Notes: generated by a model from the letters alone, not told the origin. Positions 33,006 to 42,327 are shown, numbered from the stretch's first letter. The stretch: DNA of 54,541 nucleotides from Pseudomonas sp. BGI-2 (GCF_004310295.1 NZ_SISB01000047.1:1-54541), one strand, 5' to 3'. Translations and numbers: made by a program.

Positions 33006-33869
33006 TCAATGCTGAGTCACAATCTCCTCCAGATGATCCATGATCGTATCCGGCTTCAGCACCAGCACATCGCTCTCCACCGCATCCAGCACCACCTCCG
33101 CCGTATTCCCGATCAACGCCCCGGACAGCCCGGACCGCGCGACAGTACCAATGACGATCACGGCCGCCTGAAGCTTGTGCACCATGAACGGAATCAACAC
33201 ATCCGCGGGGCCTTCCTCGATGTGCAGGTGTTCATCATCGATATCGAACTCGGCCTGAAACGATTTGCACTGCTCGCGATAGCGCGCCTGGATGGTTTCG
33301 CTGAGCTGCAACGTCGGGTCGGCCGCCGACAGCATCGGTGACGGATGGGCGCTGACCACGTGCAAACGAGCCTTGGCCAGGCTGGCGATGTCGTAACCGT
33401 GATCGACGATGGAGGCGTGCAAGGTGCGGTGTTCGCCATCGGTATTGCCGACGTCGATTGCCGCCAGAATGACCCCGCCCGTCCACGGTTTTGATGTTTT
33501 CACCAGCAGCACGGGTGTCGGGCAATAACGCAGTAATTTCCAGTCTGCCGGGGTCAGCAGGGCTTTTTTCAACGGGCTGTCGGGGTGGTGCTGTTTGACC
33601 ACCAGCCCGCAGCCTTCAGCCTGCTGCACACCGACGATGGTTTCGTGCAGGCTCTCATTCCAGGCCTGCTCGGTGGTGACGCTATAGCCGTCCTCGAGCA
33701 GGGCCGCCTTGAGCACGCCCAGCATGCCGCTGTGGTCATGCTTGCGATCGCACACCAGCAGATGCAGATGCGCCTGGGTCACGCCAGCAATCAGTTTGGC
33801 CCGTTTGAGCGCCAGGCTTTCCGAGTGTTCGGGTTCGATGACCACCAGGATGCTGCGAATGGCTTGCAT
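33006..33869 (-). CDS. Tandem universal stress protein (UspE-like)
   Basis: A 287-residue cytoplasmic protein with two Usp domains (about 1-140 and 145-287). The second ends 'ADVLIPFMVHKLQAAVIVIGTVARSGLSGALIGNTAEVVLDAVESDVLVLKP', carrying the G-x2-G-x9-G-(S/N) nucleotide-binding signature; the first lacks it. This is the UspE arrangement. The start MQAIRSILVVIEP at 33869 has GGGATCTCCAGGAAGG-like purines upstream. Role in stress survival is inferred from family. Confidence 0.88.
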   Translation of the reverse strand: MQAIRSILVVIEPEHSESLALKRAKLIAGVTQAHLHLLVCDRKHDHSGMLGVLKAALLEDGYSVTTEQAWNESLHETIVGVQQAEGCGLVVKQHHPDSPLKKALLTPADWKLLRYCPTPVLLVKTSKPWTGGVILAAIDVGNTDGEHRTLHASIVDHGYDIASLAKARLHVVSAHPSPMLSAADPTLQLSETIQARYREQCKSFQAEFDIDDEHLHIEEGPADVLIPFMVHKLQAAVIVIGTVARSGLSGALIGNTAEVVLDAVESDVLVLKPDTIMDHLEEIVTQH

Positions 33870-34031
33870 GATCGGGATCTCCAGGAAGGTAAAGAATACT
33901 GCGTTGGACAACTATAGTTGTTCGCCGCCAACCCGGTACTTGATGCATATCAACGGTCGCGACTGGTGGTCTTGCGGCAGGCCGGTATAATCGGCGCCCT
34001 TCGATTTATACCTTTTTATTCCGTGAGCCCC

Positions 34032-34640
34032 ATGATCCTTCCCGAAATTCACGAGTTCCTCGGCTGCCGCACCCCCGATGGCTGGGTCCAGGCCGCGCTT
34101 GCCGATCAGGAAACCCTGCTGATCGACCACAAGAACTGTGAGTTCAAGGCGGCCAGCACGGCGTTGAGCCTGATCGCCAAGTATCACTCCCACGTCGACC
34201 TGATCAACCTGATGTCGCGCCTGGCCCGGGAAGAGCTGGTGCACCACGAGCAGGTCATGCGCCTGATGAAAAAACGCAAAATCGAGTTGCGTCAGCTTTC
34301 GGCCGGGCGTTACGCCTCGGGTCTGCGCAAAGTGGTGCGCAGCCACGAGCCGGTCAAACTGGTGGACACCCTGGTGGTTGGCGCTTTTATCGAGGCCCGC
34401 AGCTGCGAGCGTTTCGAGGCGCTGGTGCCGCATCTGGACGAAGAACTGGGCAAATTCTATTTCGGCTTGTTGAAAAGCGAAGCGCGACATTTTCAGGGTT
34501 ACCTGAAACTGGCTTACCAGTACGGTGATGCCAAGGACATTGCCCAGGTGATAGACCGGGTTCGCGCTGCCGAGCAGGAGTTGATTGAGTCGCCGGACGT
34601 GGAGTTCCGTTTTCACAGTGGCGTCCCGGCCGCCGCATAA
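34032..34640 (+). CDS. miaE: tRNA-(ms2io6A) hydroxylase
   Basis: A 202-residue non-heme diiron monooxygenase that hydroxylates 2-methylthio-N6-isopentenyladenosine at tRNA position 37. Ferritin-like helices carry the ligands: Glu in 'DHKNCEFKAAS', the ExxH of 'EELVHHEQVM', Glu in 'FIEARSCERFEAL' and the ExxH of 'SEARHFQGYL'. Start at 34032 (MILPEIHEFLG) is standard for the family. Confidence 0.92.
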   Translation: MILPEIHEFLGCRTPDGWVQAALADQETLLIDHKNCEFKAASTALSLIAKYHSHVDLINLMSRLAREELVHHEQVMRLMKKRKIELRQLSAGRYASGLRKVVRSHEPVKLVDTLVVGAFIEARSCERFEALVPHLDEELGKFYFGLLKSEARHFQGYLKLAYQYGDAKDIAQVIDRVRAAEQELIESPDVEFRFHSGVPAAA

Positions 34641-34643
34641 CCC

Positions 34644-34711
34644 TGTAGGAGCACGGCTTGCCGGCGAAGGCGTCCTTGAGATCGCCTTCGCGGGCAAGCC
34701 TCGCTCCTACA
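34644..34711. repeat. REP inverted pair after miaE
   Basis: Arms 34644-34672 and 34683-34711 are inverted copies of the GTAGGAGCGAGGCTTGCCCGC class. The left arm has two variants, GCACGGC and GCCGGCG. Confidence 0.85.
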
Positions 34712-34740
34712 AAAAACGTCATGCTTTGATTCAACATTGT

Positions 34741-34806
34741 TAAAAACTCTTAAAAACTCTTAAAAACATGAAACATCACCCAAAACCGGCCCCCGAGGCC
34801 GGTTTT
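34741..34806. terminator. Decamer repeat followed by intrinsic-type hairpin
   Basis: TAAAAACTCT occurs twice in tandem, followed by TAAAAAC (34741-34767). Then AAAACCGGCC (34782-34791) pairs with GGCCGGTTTT (34797-34806) around CCCGA, followed by T. The hairpin can end transcription into or out of the response-regulator operon, whose promoter must lie after it. Confidence 0.75.
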
Positions 34807-34886
34807 TGCTGCCCGTCATAACCGTCCCGTCACCGATTGGCGCCATAATGCCGCCCACTTCACACAAGGGGCAGCAGACGGCAGCT

Positions 34887-35594
34887 ATGGATAACCTGGG
34901 TTTTGGCAAAGTATTGCTGGTGGAAGACGACGAGAAGCTCGCCGGGCTGATCGCGCATTTCCTGTCCCAACATGGCTTTGAGGTCCGACAGGTGCATCGC
35001 GGTGACCTCGCGCTGGCCGCATTTCTCGAGTTCAAACCGAAAGTTGTCGTGCTTGACCTGATGCTGCCGGGTCAGAGCGGCTTGCACGTGTGCCGCGAGA
35101 TCCGCAGCGTGTCCGACACGCCGATCGTCATCCTCACGGCCAAGGAAGATGACCTCGATCACATCCTCGGCCTGGAGTCCGGCGCCGACGACTACGTGAT
35201 CAAACCGATCAAACCGCCGGTGCTGCTGGCCCGTCTGCGTGCGTTGCAACGGCGTCAGACCCCGGACAGCAGCGTGTGCAGCGCCCTGGAATTCGGCCAC
35301 CTGAGCATTGACCGCAGCTGTCGCGAGGTGCGGTTGGCGGGCGATGTCATTGAAATGACCACCATGGAATTCGAGCTGCTGTGGTTGCTGGCCAGTGCCG
35401 CCGGCAAGATTCTGTCCCGCGACGACATCCTTAACCGCATGCGCGGCATCGCTTTCGACGGCCTCAACCGCAGTGTCGACGTCTACATCAGCAAGTTGCG
35501 CGGCAAGCTCAAGGACAACCCGCGCGAACCGGTGTGCATCAAGACCATCTGGGGCAAGGGTTACTTGTTCAATCCGTTTGCGTGGGAGCTGTAA
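34887..35594 (+). CDS. OmpR-family response regulator (RstA-like)
   Basis: A 235-residue regulator: receiver domain 1-120 with the phospho-acceptor Asp57 in VVVLDLMLPG, acidic pocket Glu13-Asp14-Asp15 and the conserved Lys in 'DDYVIKPIKP'; winged-helix DNA-binding domain about 135-235 ('VIEMTTMEFELLWLLASAAGKILSRDDILNRMRG...DVYISKLRGKL...IKTIWGKGYLF'). Its stop directly abuts the ATG of the sensor kinase. Both RstA and ParR belong to this type; I cannot separate them by eye. Confidence 0.9.
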   Translation: MDNLGFGKVLLVEDDEKLAGLIAHFLSQHGFEVRQVHRGDLALAAFLEFKPKVVVLDLMLPGQSGLHVCREIRSVSDTPIVILTAKEDDLDHILGLESGADDYVIKPIKPPVLLARLRALQRRQTPDSSVCSALEFGHLSIDRSCREVRLAGDVIEMTTMEFELLWLLASAAGKILSRDDILNRMRGIAFDGLNRSVDVYISKLRGKLKDNPREPVCIKTIWGKGYLFNPFAWEL

Positions 35595-36881
35595 ATGCTG
35601 CGGTTATTTCTCGGGCTGTTTCTGGTGATGACGGTTGGCCTGGTACTGGGGCTGCAAACGGTCGAGCGCACGTTCGACGCGCTGCTCGACGGTCAGATGC
35701 AGAGCTACAACCGCGAGGCGGTGCGTGGCCAGGCCTGGTCGCTGGTCGAGCAGTTACGCGATCTGGACGCTTCGGACCGGGAGCGACAACTGGACGCGGT
35801 GCGCCCCCACTATGGCTTGGGCCTGACCTTGGTCGAGAGCGGTCGACTGTCCCTGACCGATCAGGAGAAAGCCGAATTGGCCCTGGGGCTGTTGGTGATT
35901 CGCGACAAGTACACGCAGTTTATCTCGCGCATCGACGAAGGTTCTCAGTTGCTCAGCATCAAGCTGCCGGCCGAGCCCAGCCTGATGCCGTTCTACATCG
36001 CTGCGGCGTATCTGATGATCGCGGTGATGATCGGTTTCGTGTTGATGTTCTGGGTTCGGCCGCATTGGCGAGACCTGGAGAAGCTGCGCCTGGCGGCTGA
36101 GCGTTTTGGCGATAACGACCTGTCGTCGCGGATCCAGCTGTCCAAGCGCTCGAACATTCGTGATTTGTCCGAACACTTCAACCTGATGGCGGCGCGCATC
36201 GAAGGCTTGATCGCCAATCAGCGCGAGCTGACCAACGCGGTGTCCCATGAGCTGCGCACGCCGATTGCCCGGTTGTCTTTCGAACTCGATCAGCTCAAGC
36301 AACAACCCGATCCGGCCCAGAACCGCGAGCTGATTGCCGACATGTACGCCGACCTTGGCGAGCTGGAGGAGATGGTTTCCGAGCTGTTGACCTACGCCAG
36401 CCTTGAGCGCGGCGCCACGGTCATCACTCGGGAAAATATTCAGGCCAACAGCTGGCTGGACAGCGTGGTCGGCAGCGTGGCGCTGGAGGCCGAGGCCGCC
36501 GGGGTGCAGTTGTTGATTGTCGAGTGTAAGGTCGATCAGGTGCGCCTTGAACCGCGCTTCATGGCCCGCGCGGTGATCAATCTGCTGCGCAATGCCATTC
36601 GTTATGCCGATGGGCGGGTGGAAGTGTCGCTGGTCCGTACCGGTGATCGCTACGAAGTGCTGGTCAACGATGATGGCCCGGGCGTGCCGGTGGACGGGCG
36701 CGAGAAAATCTTCGAACCGTTCTCGCGCCTGGACGCCAGCCGCGACCGCCGCACGGGTGGGTTTGGTCTGGGGCTGGCGTTGGTCAGACGGGTGTCGCAA
36801 TCCCATGGCGGGCAAGTGGAAGTGGCGGATTCGCCGTGGGGTGGGGCGTCGTTTCGCATGACGTGGGCGCATCTGGATTAA
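35595..36881 (+). CDS. Sensor histidine kinase (RstB-like)
   Basis: A 428-residue membrane kinase: N-terminal helix 1-20, a periplasmic sensor of about 110 residues, second helix at about 133-155, HAMP to about 208, HisKA with the phospho-acceptor His218 in AVSHELRTPIARL, and an ATPase domain with the N box NAIRYA, DDGPGVP and GGFGLGLALV. The short acidic periplasmic loop fits RstB/ParS-type sensors of cations or cationic peptides. Operon with the regulator; the MipA-type gene downstream faces it. Confidence 0.9.
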   Translation: MLRLFLGLFLVMTVGLVLGLQTVERTFDALLDGQMQSYNREAVRGQAWSLVEQLRDLDASDRERQLDAVRPHYGLGLTLVESGRLSLTDQEKAELALGLLVIRDKYTQFISRIDEGSQLLSIKLPAEPSLMPFYIAAAYLMIAVMIGFVLMFWVRPHWRDLEKLRLAAERFGDNDLSSRIQLSKRSNIRDLSEHFNLMAARIEGLIANQRELTNAVSHELRTPIARLSFELDQLKQQPDPAQNRELIADMYADLGELEEMVSELLTYASLERGATVITRENIQANSWLDSVVGSVALEAEAAGVQLLIVECKVDQVRLEPRFMARAVINLLRNAIRYADGRVEVSLVRTGDRYEVLVNDDGPGVPVDGREKIFEPFSRLDASRDRRTGGFGLGLALVRRVSQSHGGQVEVADSPWGGASFRMTWAHLD

Positions 36882-36902
36882 TTGTGTCGATCTCACCGGC
36901 CC

Positions 36903-36994
36903 CTTCGCGGGCAAGCCTCGCTCCTACAGATCCGAAGTCGTACACCTATTATTTGAGCGACTGAATCCTGTAGGAGCGAGGCTTGCCCGCGAAG
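36903..36994. repeat. REP inverted pair after the kinase gene
   Basis: Perfect 26-base arms, 36903-36928 and 36969-36994, of the CTTCGCGGGCAAGCCTCGCT class, 40 bases apart, between two convergent genes. Confidence 0.9.
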
Positions 36995-37017
36995 AGGCCA
37001 TCAGCAACAAAGCATTG

Positions 37018-37806
37018 TCAGAAGGTGAACTCCACCTGCCCACCCACAGAAGTCTGCATCCGCCGCTCAACAATCGGACTGTCCGCCGCATCACCCGCCA
37101 GATACTGCACGGCCAGCACCGTCGAAACACTCCATTGCTCATTGATCGGCAACGACCAGGTCAAATCCGCTCCGCGACTCACCAGCCCACCGTGAGTGTC
37201 ATGCGCCCTGAACTGACTGCGCGAAGCCTGGGCGGCACTCACGCCATACCAGGTGCGCACGTAATTGCTGTCACCAAACTGACTGTTCAGGCTGCCCACG
37301 ACCTTGCCGTAATCACCCTCATAAAACGGCGCGCTGATGCTCAGCTTCAGACGATTCCAGGCAGTGCCGGTGTCGTGATCATCATCGTCCTTTTCCAGCG
37401 CATGCTCAAAACTGGCACCGAGAATGATCGGGCCCATGTGGTAAGTCCCGTCCAGACCCAACACAGGTCGCGACTTGATCGAACCCATGCCGTCCAGCTC
37501 ATCCGAGCCTTTGAAGCCGGTCTTGCGATCCTTGCGCACATCGCTCGCGCCGATGTACACGCTCAGGCCGAAGTCGTCTTCATCGAACGCCCAGCCCAAT
37601 CCCTTTTCAGTGTCCAGAAAGATTCCATACGGGCTGACAACCTTGGCGCCCAGCAGCGGCGCGACCACGCGCTCGTCACTGCCGCTGTAACGCGGCACGC
37701 TGGCGGCACCGGCGCGTAAAGTGTATTGCCAGTCTTCAGCGCGCAATGAGTCGGCGGGAAAGAGCAGGGCAAGCGAAGTCAACGACAGAGGCAGCGAACG
37801 TAACAT
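37018..37806 (-). CDS. MipA/OmpV-family outer membrane protein
   Basis: A 262-residue protein with a signal peptide cleaved after about residue 23 (MLRSLPLSLTSLALLFPADSLRA). Beta-strand alternation runs throughout, 'RAGAASVPRYSGSDERVVAPLLGA' is the MipA N-terminal strand, and the C-terminus ends VGGQVEFTF with the terminal Phe needed for Bam recognition. An acidic loop EKDDDDHD stands near 147-154. The family includes MltA-interacting scaffold protein and antibiotic-responsive porin-like proteins. Convergence with the two-component operon suggests it may be its target. Confidence 0.87.
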   Translation of the reverse strand: MLRSLPLSLTSLALLFPADSLRAEDWQYTLRAGAASVPRYSGSDERVVAPLLGAKVVSPYGIFLDTEKGLGWAFDEDDFGLSVYIGASDVRKDRKTGFKGSDELDGMGSIKSRPVLGLDGTYHMGPIILGASFEHALEKDDDDHDTGTAWNRLKLSISAPFYEGDYGKVVGSLNSQFGDSNYVRTWYGVSAAQASRSQFRAHDTHGGLVSRGADLTWSLPINEQWSVSTVLAVQYLAGDAADSPIVERRMQTSVGGQVEFTF

Positions 37807-37908
37807 GGGAGTACCCGAAGGGAGATTGGATACGCCCATGCTAGGCGGCTGCTGGCCCGCAATCTTTGAGAGCTTTGTCGGGAAACTGTCAAAGACTGTG
37901 ACGCGGCT

Positions 37909-38397
37909 TCAGCGGCTCAAACCCAGACGCTCATGCCATTGGGCGATGGACTCCTCGGGATAGACGTCGAACTGCTTGTCTCCTGAGCGCTTTTCGACTT
38001 CTACCCACGGCGCCCTGGAACCGAGCAACAAGTGCGTGTGTTCCGGCGGCACCGGCAGCGGGGTGTCGATGGCTGACGCGAACGGGTGAATCAGCTCCGG
38101 CCATTCGGGGCTATACACCCACAAGCCCGAGCCGCAGACCGAACAGAAATGCCGGCCGAGGCTACTGCGATGGGCGCGCTTGTCGCCTTCGTTCTTGAGT
38201 TGCGCATGGTAGATCGCGACGTGCTTGCGACCGTGGACTTTCAGGCTGGCGGCATCACCGGCAATATTGATCGAGTAACCGCCACCGCCTTGGGTCTTGC
38301 GGCAGATCGAGCAGTAGCAACGTTGATACGGGTAGGGGTGGGCGCTGGTCAAACTGAACGACACAGCGCCGCAATGGCACGAACCTTCGAGTTGCAT
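37909..38397 (-). CDS. GFA/CENP-V-family zinc protein
   Basis: A 162-residue protein with the three cysteine clusters of the GFA family: CHCG at 7-10, 'RCYCSICRK' at about 26-34 and 'HFCSVCGSGLW' at about 83-93, binding two zinc ions. The family is named for glutathione-dependent formaldehyde-activating enzyme, but most members have no proven reaction. Confidence 0.87.
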   Translation of the reverse strand: MQLEGSCHCGAVSFSLTSAHPYPYQRCYCSICRKTQGGGGYSINIAGDAASLKVHGRKHVAIYHAQLKNEGDKRAHRSSLGRHFCSVCGSGLWVYSPEWPELIHPFASAIDTPLPVPPEHTHLLLGSRAPWVEVEKRSGDKQFDVYPEESIAQWHERLGLSR

Positions 38398-38443
38398 GGG
38401 AACCTCCGACGAGGGTTGGGTTTACCCAAGACAGCCTAGACCG

Positions 38444-38848
38444 TCAGCGTCCCTCGACCGGCACCAGAATCGCATCGCCGGTCGCCACCAGTTTCAACTG
38501 GTCGCCGGTTTGCGCGAACAGCTCGGCGCGGGCGAACACCTGTTTCTTACCGGCCTTCACCACCCGACCCCGAGCGATGAACACTTCACCAACGGCGGGC
38601 GCCAGGCAGTTCACCGAAAAGTGCGAAGCGAGCACGTTGCCGGCCACCGTTCCTGCTGCGAATCCGCAGGCCGTGTCGAGCAACGCGCCGATCAGGCCGG
38701 CGTGGAGAAAACCGGCATATTGCGCCATGTCGGCCTCGCGAAAAGCCAGGGTCAGCTCGGCTTCGCCGCTCGCGGCAGCGGTCACTTCGAAACCGGCCCA
38801 GCGGTTGAAGGCTGAGGTTGAGTTGATCTGTTTGAGTGCATTGAGCAT
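38444..38848 (-). CDS. PaaI-like hotdog-fold thioesterase
   Basis: A 134-residue hotdog protein. 'ADMAQYAGFLHAGLIGALLDTACGFAA' carries the catalytic-region pattern H-x-G-x7-D with Asp as the likely catalytic acid, and 'FSVNCLAPAVGEVFIARGRVVKAGKKQVFARAELFA' is the second half of the fold. Acyl-CoA thioesterase activity is inferred. The ATG at 38848 is used. Confidence 0.88.
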   Translation of the reverse strand: MLNALKQINSTSAFNRWAGFEVTAAASGEAELTLAFREADMAQYAGFLHAGLIGALLDTACGFAAGTVAGNVLASHFSVNCLAPAVGEVFIARGRVVKAGKKQVFARAELFAQTGDQLKLVATGDAILVPVEGR

Positions 38849-38955
38849 GGCGAATCCCTCCGGTTGAGGCACCAACATGCGCCGGGTTTGGGGGGAAGTC
38901 ATGGTGGATAAGGGTGGGTGATGGGCAGCAGGATTTGTGGTGAATGTACCGGCCC

Positions 38956-39022
38956 CTTCGCGAGCAAGCCCGCTCCCACAGGAGAACGCATTTCAACTGT
39001 GGGAGCGGGCTTGCTCGCGAAG
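38956..39022. repeat. REP inverted pair upstream of the LysR gene
   Basis: Perfect 25-base arms 38956-38980 and 38998-39022. The spacer GAACGCATTTC and the right flank GAACGATAAC recur almost identically in the pair at 42328-42394. Confidence 0.9.
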
Positions 39023-39098
39023 AACGATAACTCGGTCTGACTGGACGCCCAACAATACCCAAGGCAGCATGGTCGCCTTCATCACCGGGGCTGAATTC

Positions 39099-39983
39099 AT
39101 GCGACGACTGCCTTCCTTAGCAGCACTCAGAACCTTCGAATGCGCCGCCCGTCACGCCCATTTCGGCCGCGCAGCCGCCGAGCTGTGCGTCACCGACAGC
39201 GCCGTCAGCCATCAAATCCGCCAGCTCGAAGAGCACTTGGGCGTTTCGCTGTTCATCCGCGAAGGCCGGCAAATTCGCCCGACCATGGCCGCTGGCCGAT
39301 TGATGCAAAGCCTGCAGCAAGCCTTCGAGCTGATCGGAGAAGCCTGCGATGAATTGCGCGACCCGTCCTCGCTGGCCGTGTTGCGTCTGGCGGTCACCGC
39401 CGAGCTGGCGCAAAAGTGGCTGATGAGTCGCCTCACGGACTTCTACGCGCGCTATCCACACATCACGCTGCACCTCTACGAACAACCGATCGACGCCACG
39501 GCACCGGGGGAAGACATTGACTTGGCGATCACCTACGGCACGGGTCCGGTCGACAGTAGCGCGTACTTCGTCCGACCCTTGCCGGCGCTGCAATTCTTCC
39601 CGGTGTGCAGCCCCGGCTTGTTCAACCAGGGCACCCTGAAAACACCCAAGGACCTGGCGCGCCATTGCCTGCTGCACGACGATCAGGACGGCAAGACCTG
39701 GACCGCATGGCTCACCAGTCATGCCGGCGATCAGCGTCCCGAACGGCAACTGTATTTTGCCCATGCGGGCCTGGCGCTGGAAGCCGCGGTGCAAGGTCAG
39801 GGCGTGGCCATGGGCGACAATTTGACGGCCCAGGAAGACTTGCTCAGCGGTCGTCTGGTCCGGCCCTTCACCGCCAGCATGACCGCGCTCGGGCAATATG
39901 CACTGGTGTGTGAGCGGGTGCGCCTGGAGCGTCCGGCTGTGGCGCAGATGCTGGAATGGTTCAACGATCAGTTGATCGATTGA
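39099..39983 (+). CDS. LysR-family regulator (GcvA-like)
   Basis: A 294-residue regulator: N-terminal HTH 'LAALRTFECAARHAHFGRAAAELCVTDSAVSHQIRQLEEHLGVSLFIREGRQIRPT' at about 6-60 and a periplasmic-binding-protein-like effector domain with 'DIDLAITYGTGP'. The start MRRLPSLAAL at 39099 is typical; MVAFITGAEF at 39069 is an alternative. It precedes aguA on the same strand across 100 bases and probably controls the aguA-potF-like pair. Confidence 0.87.
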   Translation: MRRLPSLAALRTFECAARHAHFGRAAAELCVTDSAVSHQIRQLEEHLGVSLFIREGRQIRPTMAAGRLMQSLQQAFELIGEACDELRDPSSLAVLRLAVTAELAQKWLMSRLTDFYARYPHITLHLYEQPIDATAPGEDIDLAITYGTGPVDSSAYFVRPLPALQFFPVCSPGLFNQGTLKTPKDLARHCLLHDDQDGKTWTAWLTSHAGDQRPERQLYFAHAGLALEAAVQGQGVAMGDNLTAQEDLLSGRLVRPFTASMTALGQYALVCERVRLERPAVAQMLEWFNDQLID

Positions 39984-40083
39984 TGAGTTGAATTCAAGTA
40001 TTCCGAAATAATCATCGTTGGCGAGGAGGGTGCCGACGACCTTAGCCTGTGGTCATTCCAATCCCCGTTGATGAGGTCTGACC

Positions 40084-41193
40084 ATGGCACGCTTGCTCGA
40101 TTCCACCCCGAAACTCGACGGCTTCCGCCTGCCCGGCGAATTCGAAACCAAGGCCGGTTGCTGGCTCGGCTGGCCGGAGCGCACCGACGTCTGGCGCAAC
40201 GGTGCCAAGCCTGCGCAGAAGGTCTGGGTGCAAATCGTCGCCGCCATTGCCCAAAGCGAACCTGTGACCGTGTGTGCTTCGGCCGCGCAATTCGCCACCG
40301 CTCGCCGCCAGTTGCCGCCGCAGGTGCGAGTCGTGGAAATGACCTGCAACGACACCTGGTTCCGCGACAGCGGCCCGTGCTTTGTGGTCAACGACGCCAG
40401 CGGTGAAGTGCGCGGCGTCGACTTCGAGTTCAACGCCTATGGCGGTCTCGACGGCGGCTTGTACTACCCGTGGGACAAGGACGATCAGATCGCCAGCAAA
40501 ATCCTAGAAATCGAACGCTTCGACCGTTATCGCGCGCCGTTGATTGCCGAACTGGGCGGGATCCAGAGTGACGGCCAAGGCAGCATCCTCACTACCGAAC
40601 AATGCCTGCTCAACCGTAATCGCAACCAGCATCTGGGCAAGGAAGAAGTCACACGCCGTCTGACCGACTACCTCGGCGCCGAGCAAATCATCTGGTTGCC
40701 ACGGGGTTGCAAGTTCGACGAAACCGACGGCCACGTCGACGACCTCGCTTGCTTCGTGCGCCCCGGCGAAGTGGTGCTGCAATGGACCGACAATCGCGAT
40801 GACCCGCAGTGGGAGATCTATCAAGAGGCCTACGACATTCTGCGCAGCACCCGCGACAGCCGTGGCCGCGAGTTGATCGTGCACAAGCTGCCGCAACCGG
40901 ATGTGCTGGAGTGGACCGCTGAAGAAGCCGAGGGCCTCGACCAGCAGGACAGCACTCATACCCGTCAGGCCGGGACCCAAATCTGCGCGTCGTACATCAA
41001 TTACTACGCCGGTAACAGCTCGATCGTGGTGCCGCTGTTTGGTGATCGCAATGATCAGGCGGCGCAGGCGACCCTGGCCGAACTGTTCCCGCAACACAAA
41101 ATCGTCGGCATCGAAAACTCTCGGGAAATCCTTCTCGGTGGCGGCAATGTCGCCTGCATCACCATGCCGCAATACGCCGGGAAGGGGGTGTAA
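40084..41193 (+). CDS. aguA: Agmatine deiminase
   Basis: A 369-residue guanidino-group-modifying enzyme converting agmatine to N-carbamoylputrescine and ammonia. The alpha/beta propeller fold carries 'TWFRDSGPCFVVN', the catalytic acidic/His region 'KFDETDGHVDDLACFV' and the nucleophile Cys358 in GGGNVACITMP. P. aeruginosa AguA is 368 residues. The partner amidase gene aguB is not adjacent; a polyamine-binding protein gene follows two bases later. Confidence 0.94.
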   Translation: MARLLDSTPKLDGFRLPGEFETKAGCWLGWPERTDVWRNGAKPAQKVWVQIVAAIAQSEPVTVCASAAQFATARRQLPPQVRVVEMTCNDTWFRDSGPCFVVNDASGEVRGVDFEFNAYGGLDGGLYYPWDKDDQIASKILEIERFDRYRAPLIAELGGIQSDGQGSILTTEQCLLNRNRNQHLGKEEVTRRLTDYLGAEQIIWLPRGCKFDETDGHVDDLACFVRPGEVVLQWTDNRDDPQWEIYQEAYDILRSTRDSRGRELIVHKLPQPDVLEWTAEEAEGLDQQDSTHTRQAGTQICASYINYYAGNSSIVVPLFGDRNDQAAQATLAELFPQHKIVGIENSREILLGGGNVACITMPQYAGKGV

Positions 41194-41195
41194 AC

Positions 41196-42293
41196 ATGGG
41201 CCTGCACAAACTGACTCAAGCGTTATTGCTGGTGCTTGCACCCTTGTGTGTGCAGGCCGCCGACTCCGCGAAACCGGTAGTGAACCTGTACATCTGGGGC
41301 GAGTACCTGGCCCCGGATACCCTGACCAATTTCGAGAAGAAAACCGGCATCCATGTGGTGGTCGATCACTTCGACTCCCTGGAAACCGTCGAGACCAAAC
41401 TGCTGACCGGCCGCAGCGGTTATGACCTGGTGCTGACGGCGGGGCAGCACCTGTCCCGGGCGATCCAGAGCGGGGCAATTCAGACATTGAACCCGCAGCA
41501 ATTGCCGCACTTCGCCGGCGTAGGGGCGGAGTTCCGCCAACACATGGCGGCGTTCGATCCGGGCAATCGTTACGCCGGGATCTACGCCTGGGGCACTACC
41601 GGCGTCGGCTATCAGGAAGAGGCGATCAAGCAGCGCCTGCCGGACGCGCCACGGGACAGTTGGGCGATGCTGTTCGACCCGACCGTGGTGTCGAAATTTG
41701 CCGATTGCGGGGTCAGCCTGCTCAATGATCCCAACGAGGTTTTCGCCGCGGTCATGAAGTACATGGGCCTGGACATCAACAGGCAGAATCTCGATGACCT
41801 GAAACTGGCCGAGCAACAGCTGGCGAAGATTCGGCCGTACATTCGCTATTTTGACAATGACCTGAACATTAGCGACCTGGCCAACGGCAACACCTGCGTG
41901 GCAATGTCGTGGAACGGCAACGTGGCCATTGCGGCCGGGCAGGCCGAAGCGGCGAACAAGCCGTTCAAGCTCAGCTACCGGATACCGAAAGAGGGCACGC
42001 TGATCTGGTTCGACGCCATGGTCATTCCCAAGGATGCACCGCACCCCGAGGCCGGGCTGGCGTTGATGGATTACCTGATGACGCCCGAAGTGATTGCGCC
42101 TATCACTGACACCATTCACTACGCCAACGCGATTACGGCGGCGGATGGGTTGATCGATCCGGCGATTCGCAATGATCCGGGGACGTATCCGTCGGCGCAG
42201 GTGAGGGCTTCGTTATATAGCAAGAATGACAATGGCAAGGCATTCAACCGGGCGCTGATTCGGGCGTTTACTCGGTTGAAATCCGGGTTGTGA
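41196..42293 (+). CDS. Periplasmic polyamine-binding protein (PotF/PotD/SpuD type)
   Basis: A 365-residue ABC-transporter solute receptor. Signal peptide MGLHKLTQALLLVLAPLCVQA precedes the mature start ADSAKPVVNLYIWGEYL. Family motifs include 'NLYIWGEYLAPDTLTNFEKKTGIHVVVDHFDS', 'WGTTGVGYQEEAI' and 'MSWNGNVAIAAGQA'. It is co-transcribed with aguA (two-base gap) and is likely to bind agmatine or putrescine. No permease or ATPase gene accompanies it, so it must borrow those of another system or act as a sensor. Confidence 0.9.
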   Translation: MGLHKLTQALLLVLAPLCVQAADSAKPVVNLYIWGEYLAPDTLTNFEKKTGIHVVVDHFDSLETVETKLLTGRSGYDLVLTAGQHLSRAIQSGAIQTLNPQQLPHFAGVGAEFRQHMAAFDPGNRYAGIYAWGTTGVGYQEEAIKQRLPDAPRDSWAMLFDPTVVSKFADCGVSLLNDPNEVFAAVMKYMGLDINRQNLDDLKLAEQQLAKIRPYIRYFDNDLNISDLANGNTCVAMSWNGNVAIAAGQAEAANKPFKLSYRIPKEGTLIWFDAMVIPKDAPHPEAGLALMDYLMTPEVIAPITDTIHYANAITAADGLIDPAIRNDPGTYPSAQVRASLYSKNDNGKAFNRALIRAFTRLKSGL

Positions 42294-42327
42294 TTGGCTT
42301 TGGGTGCTGCGGTGACTGTGAAATCGC

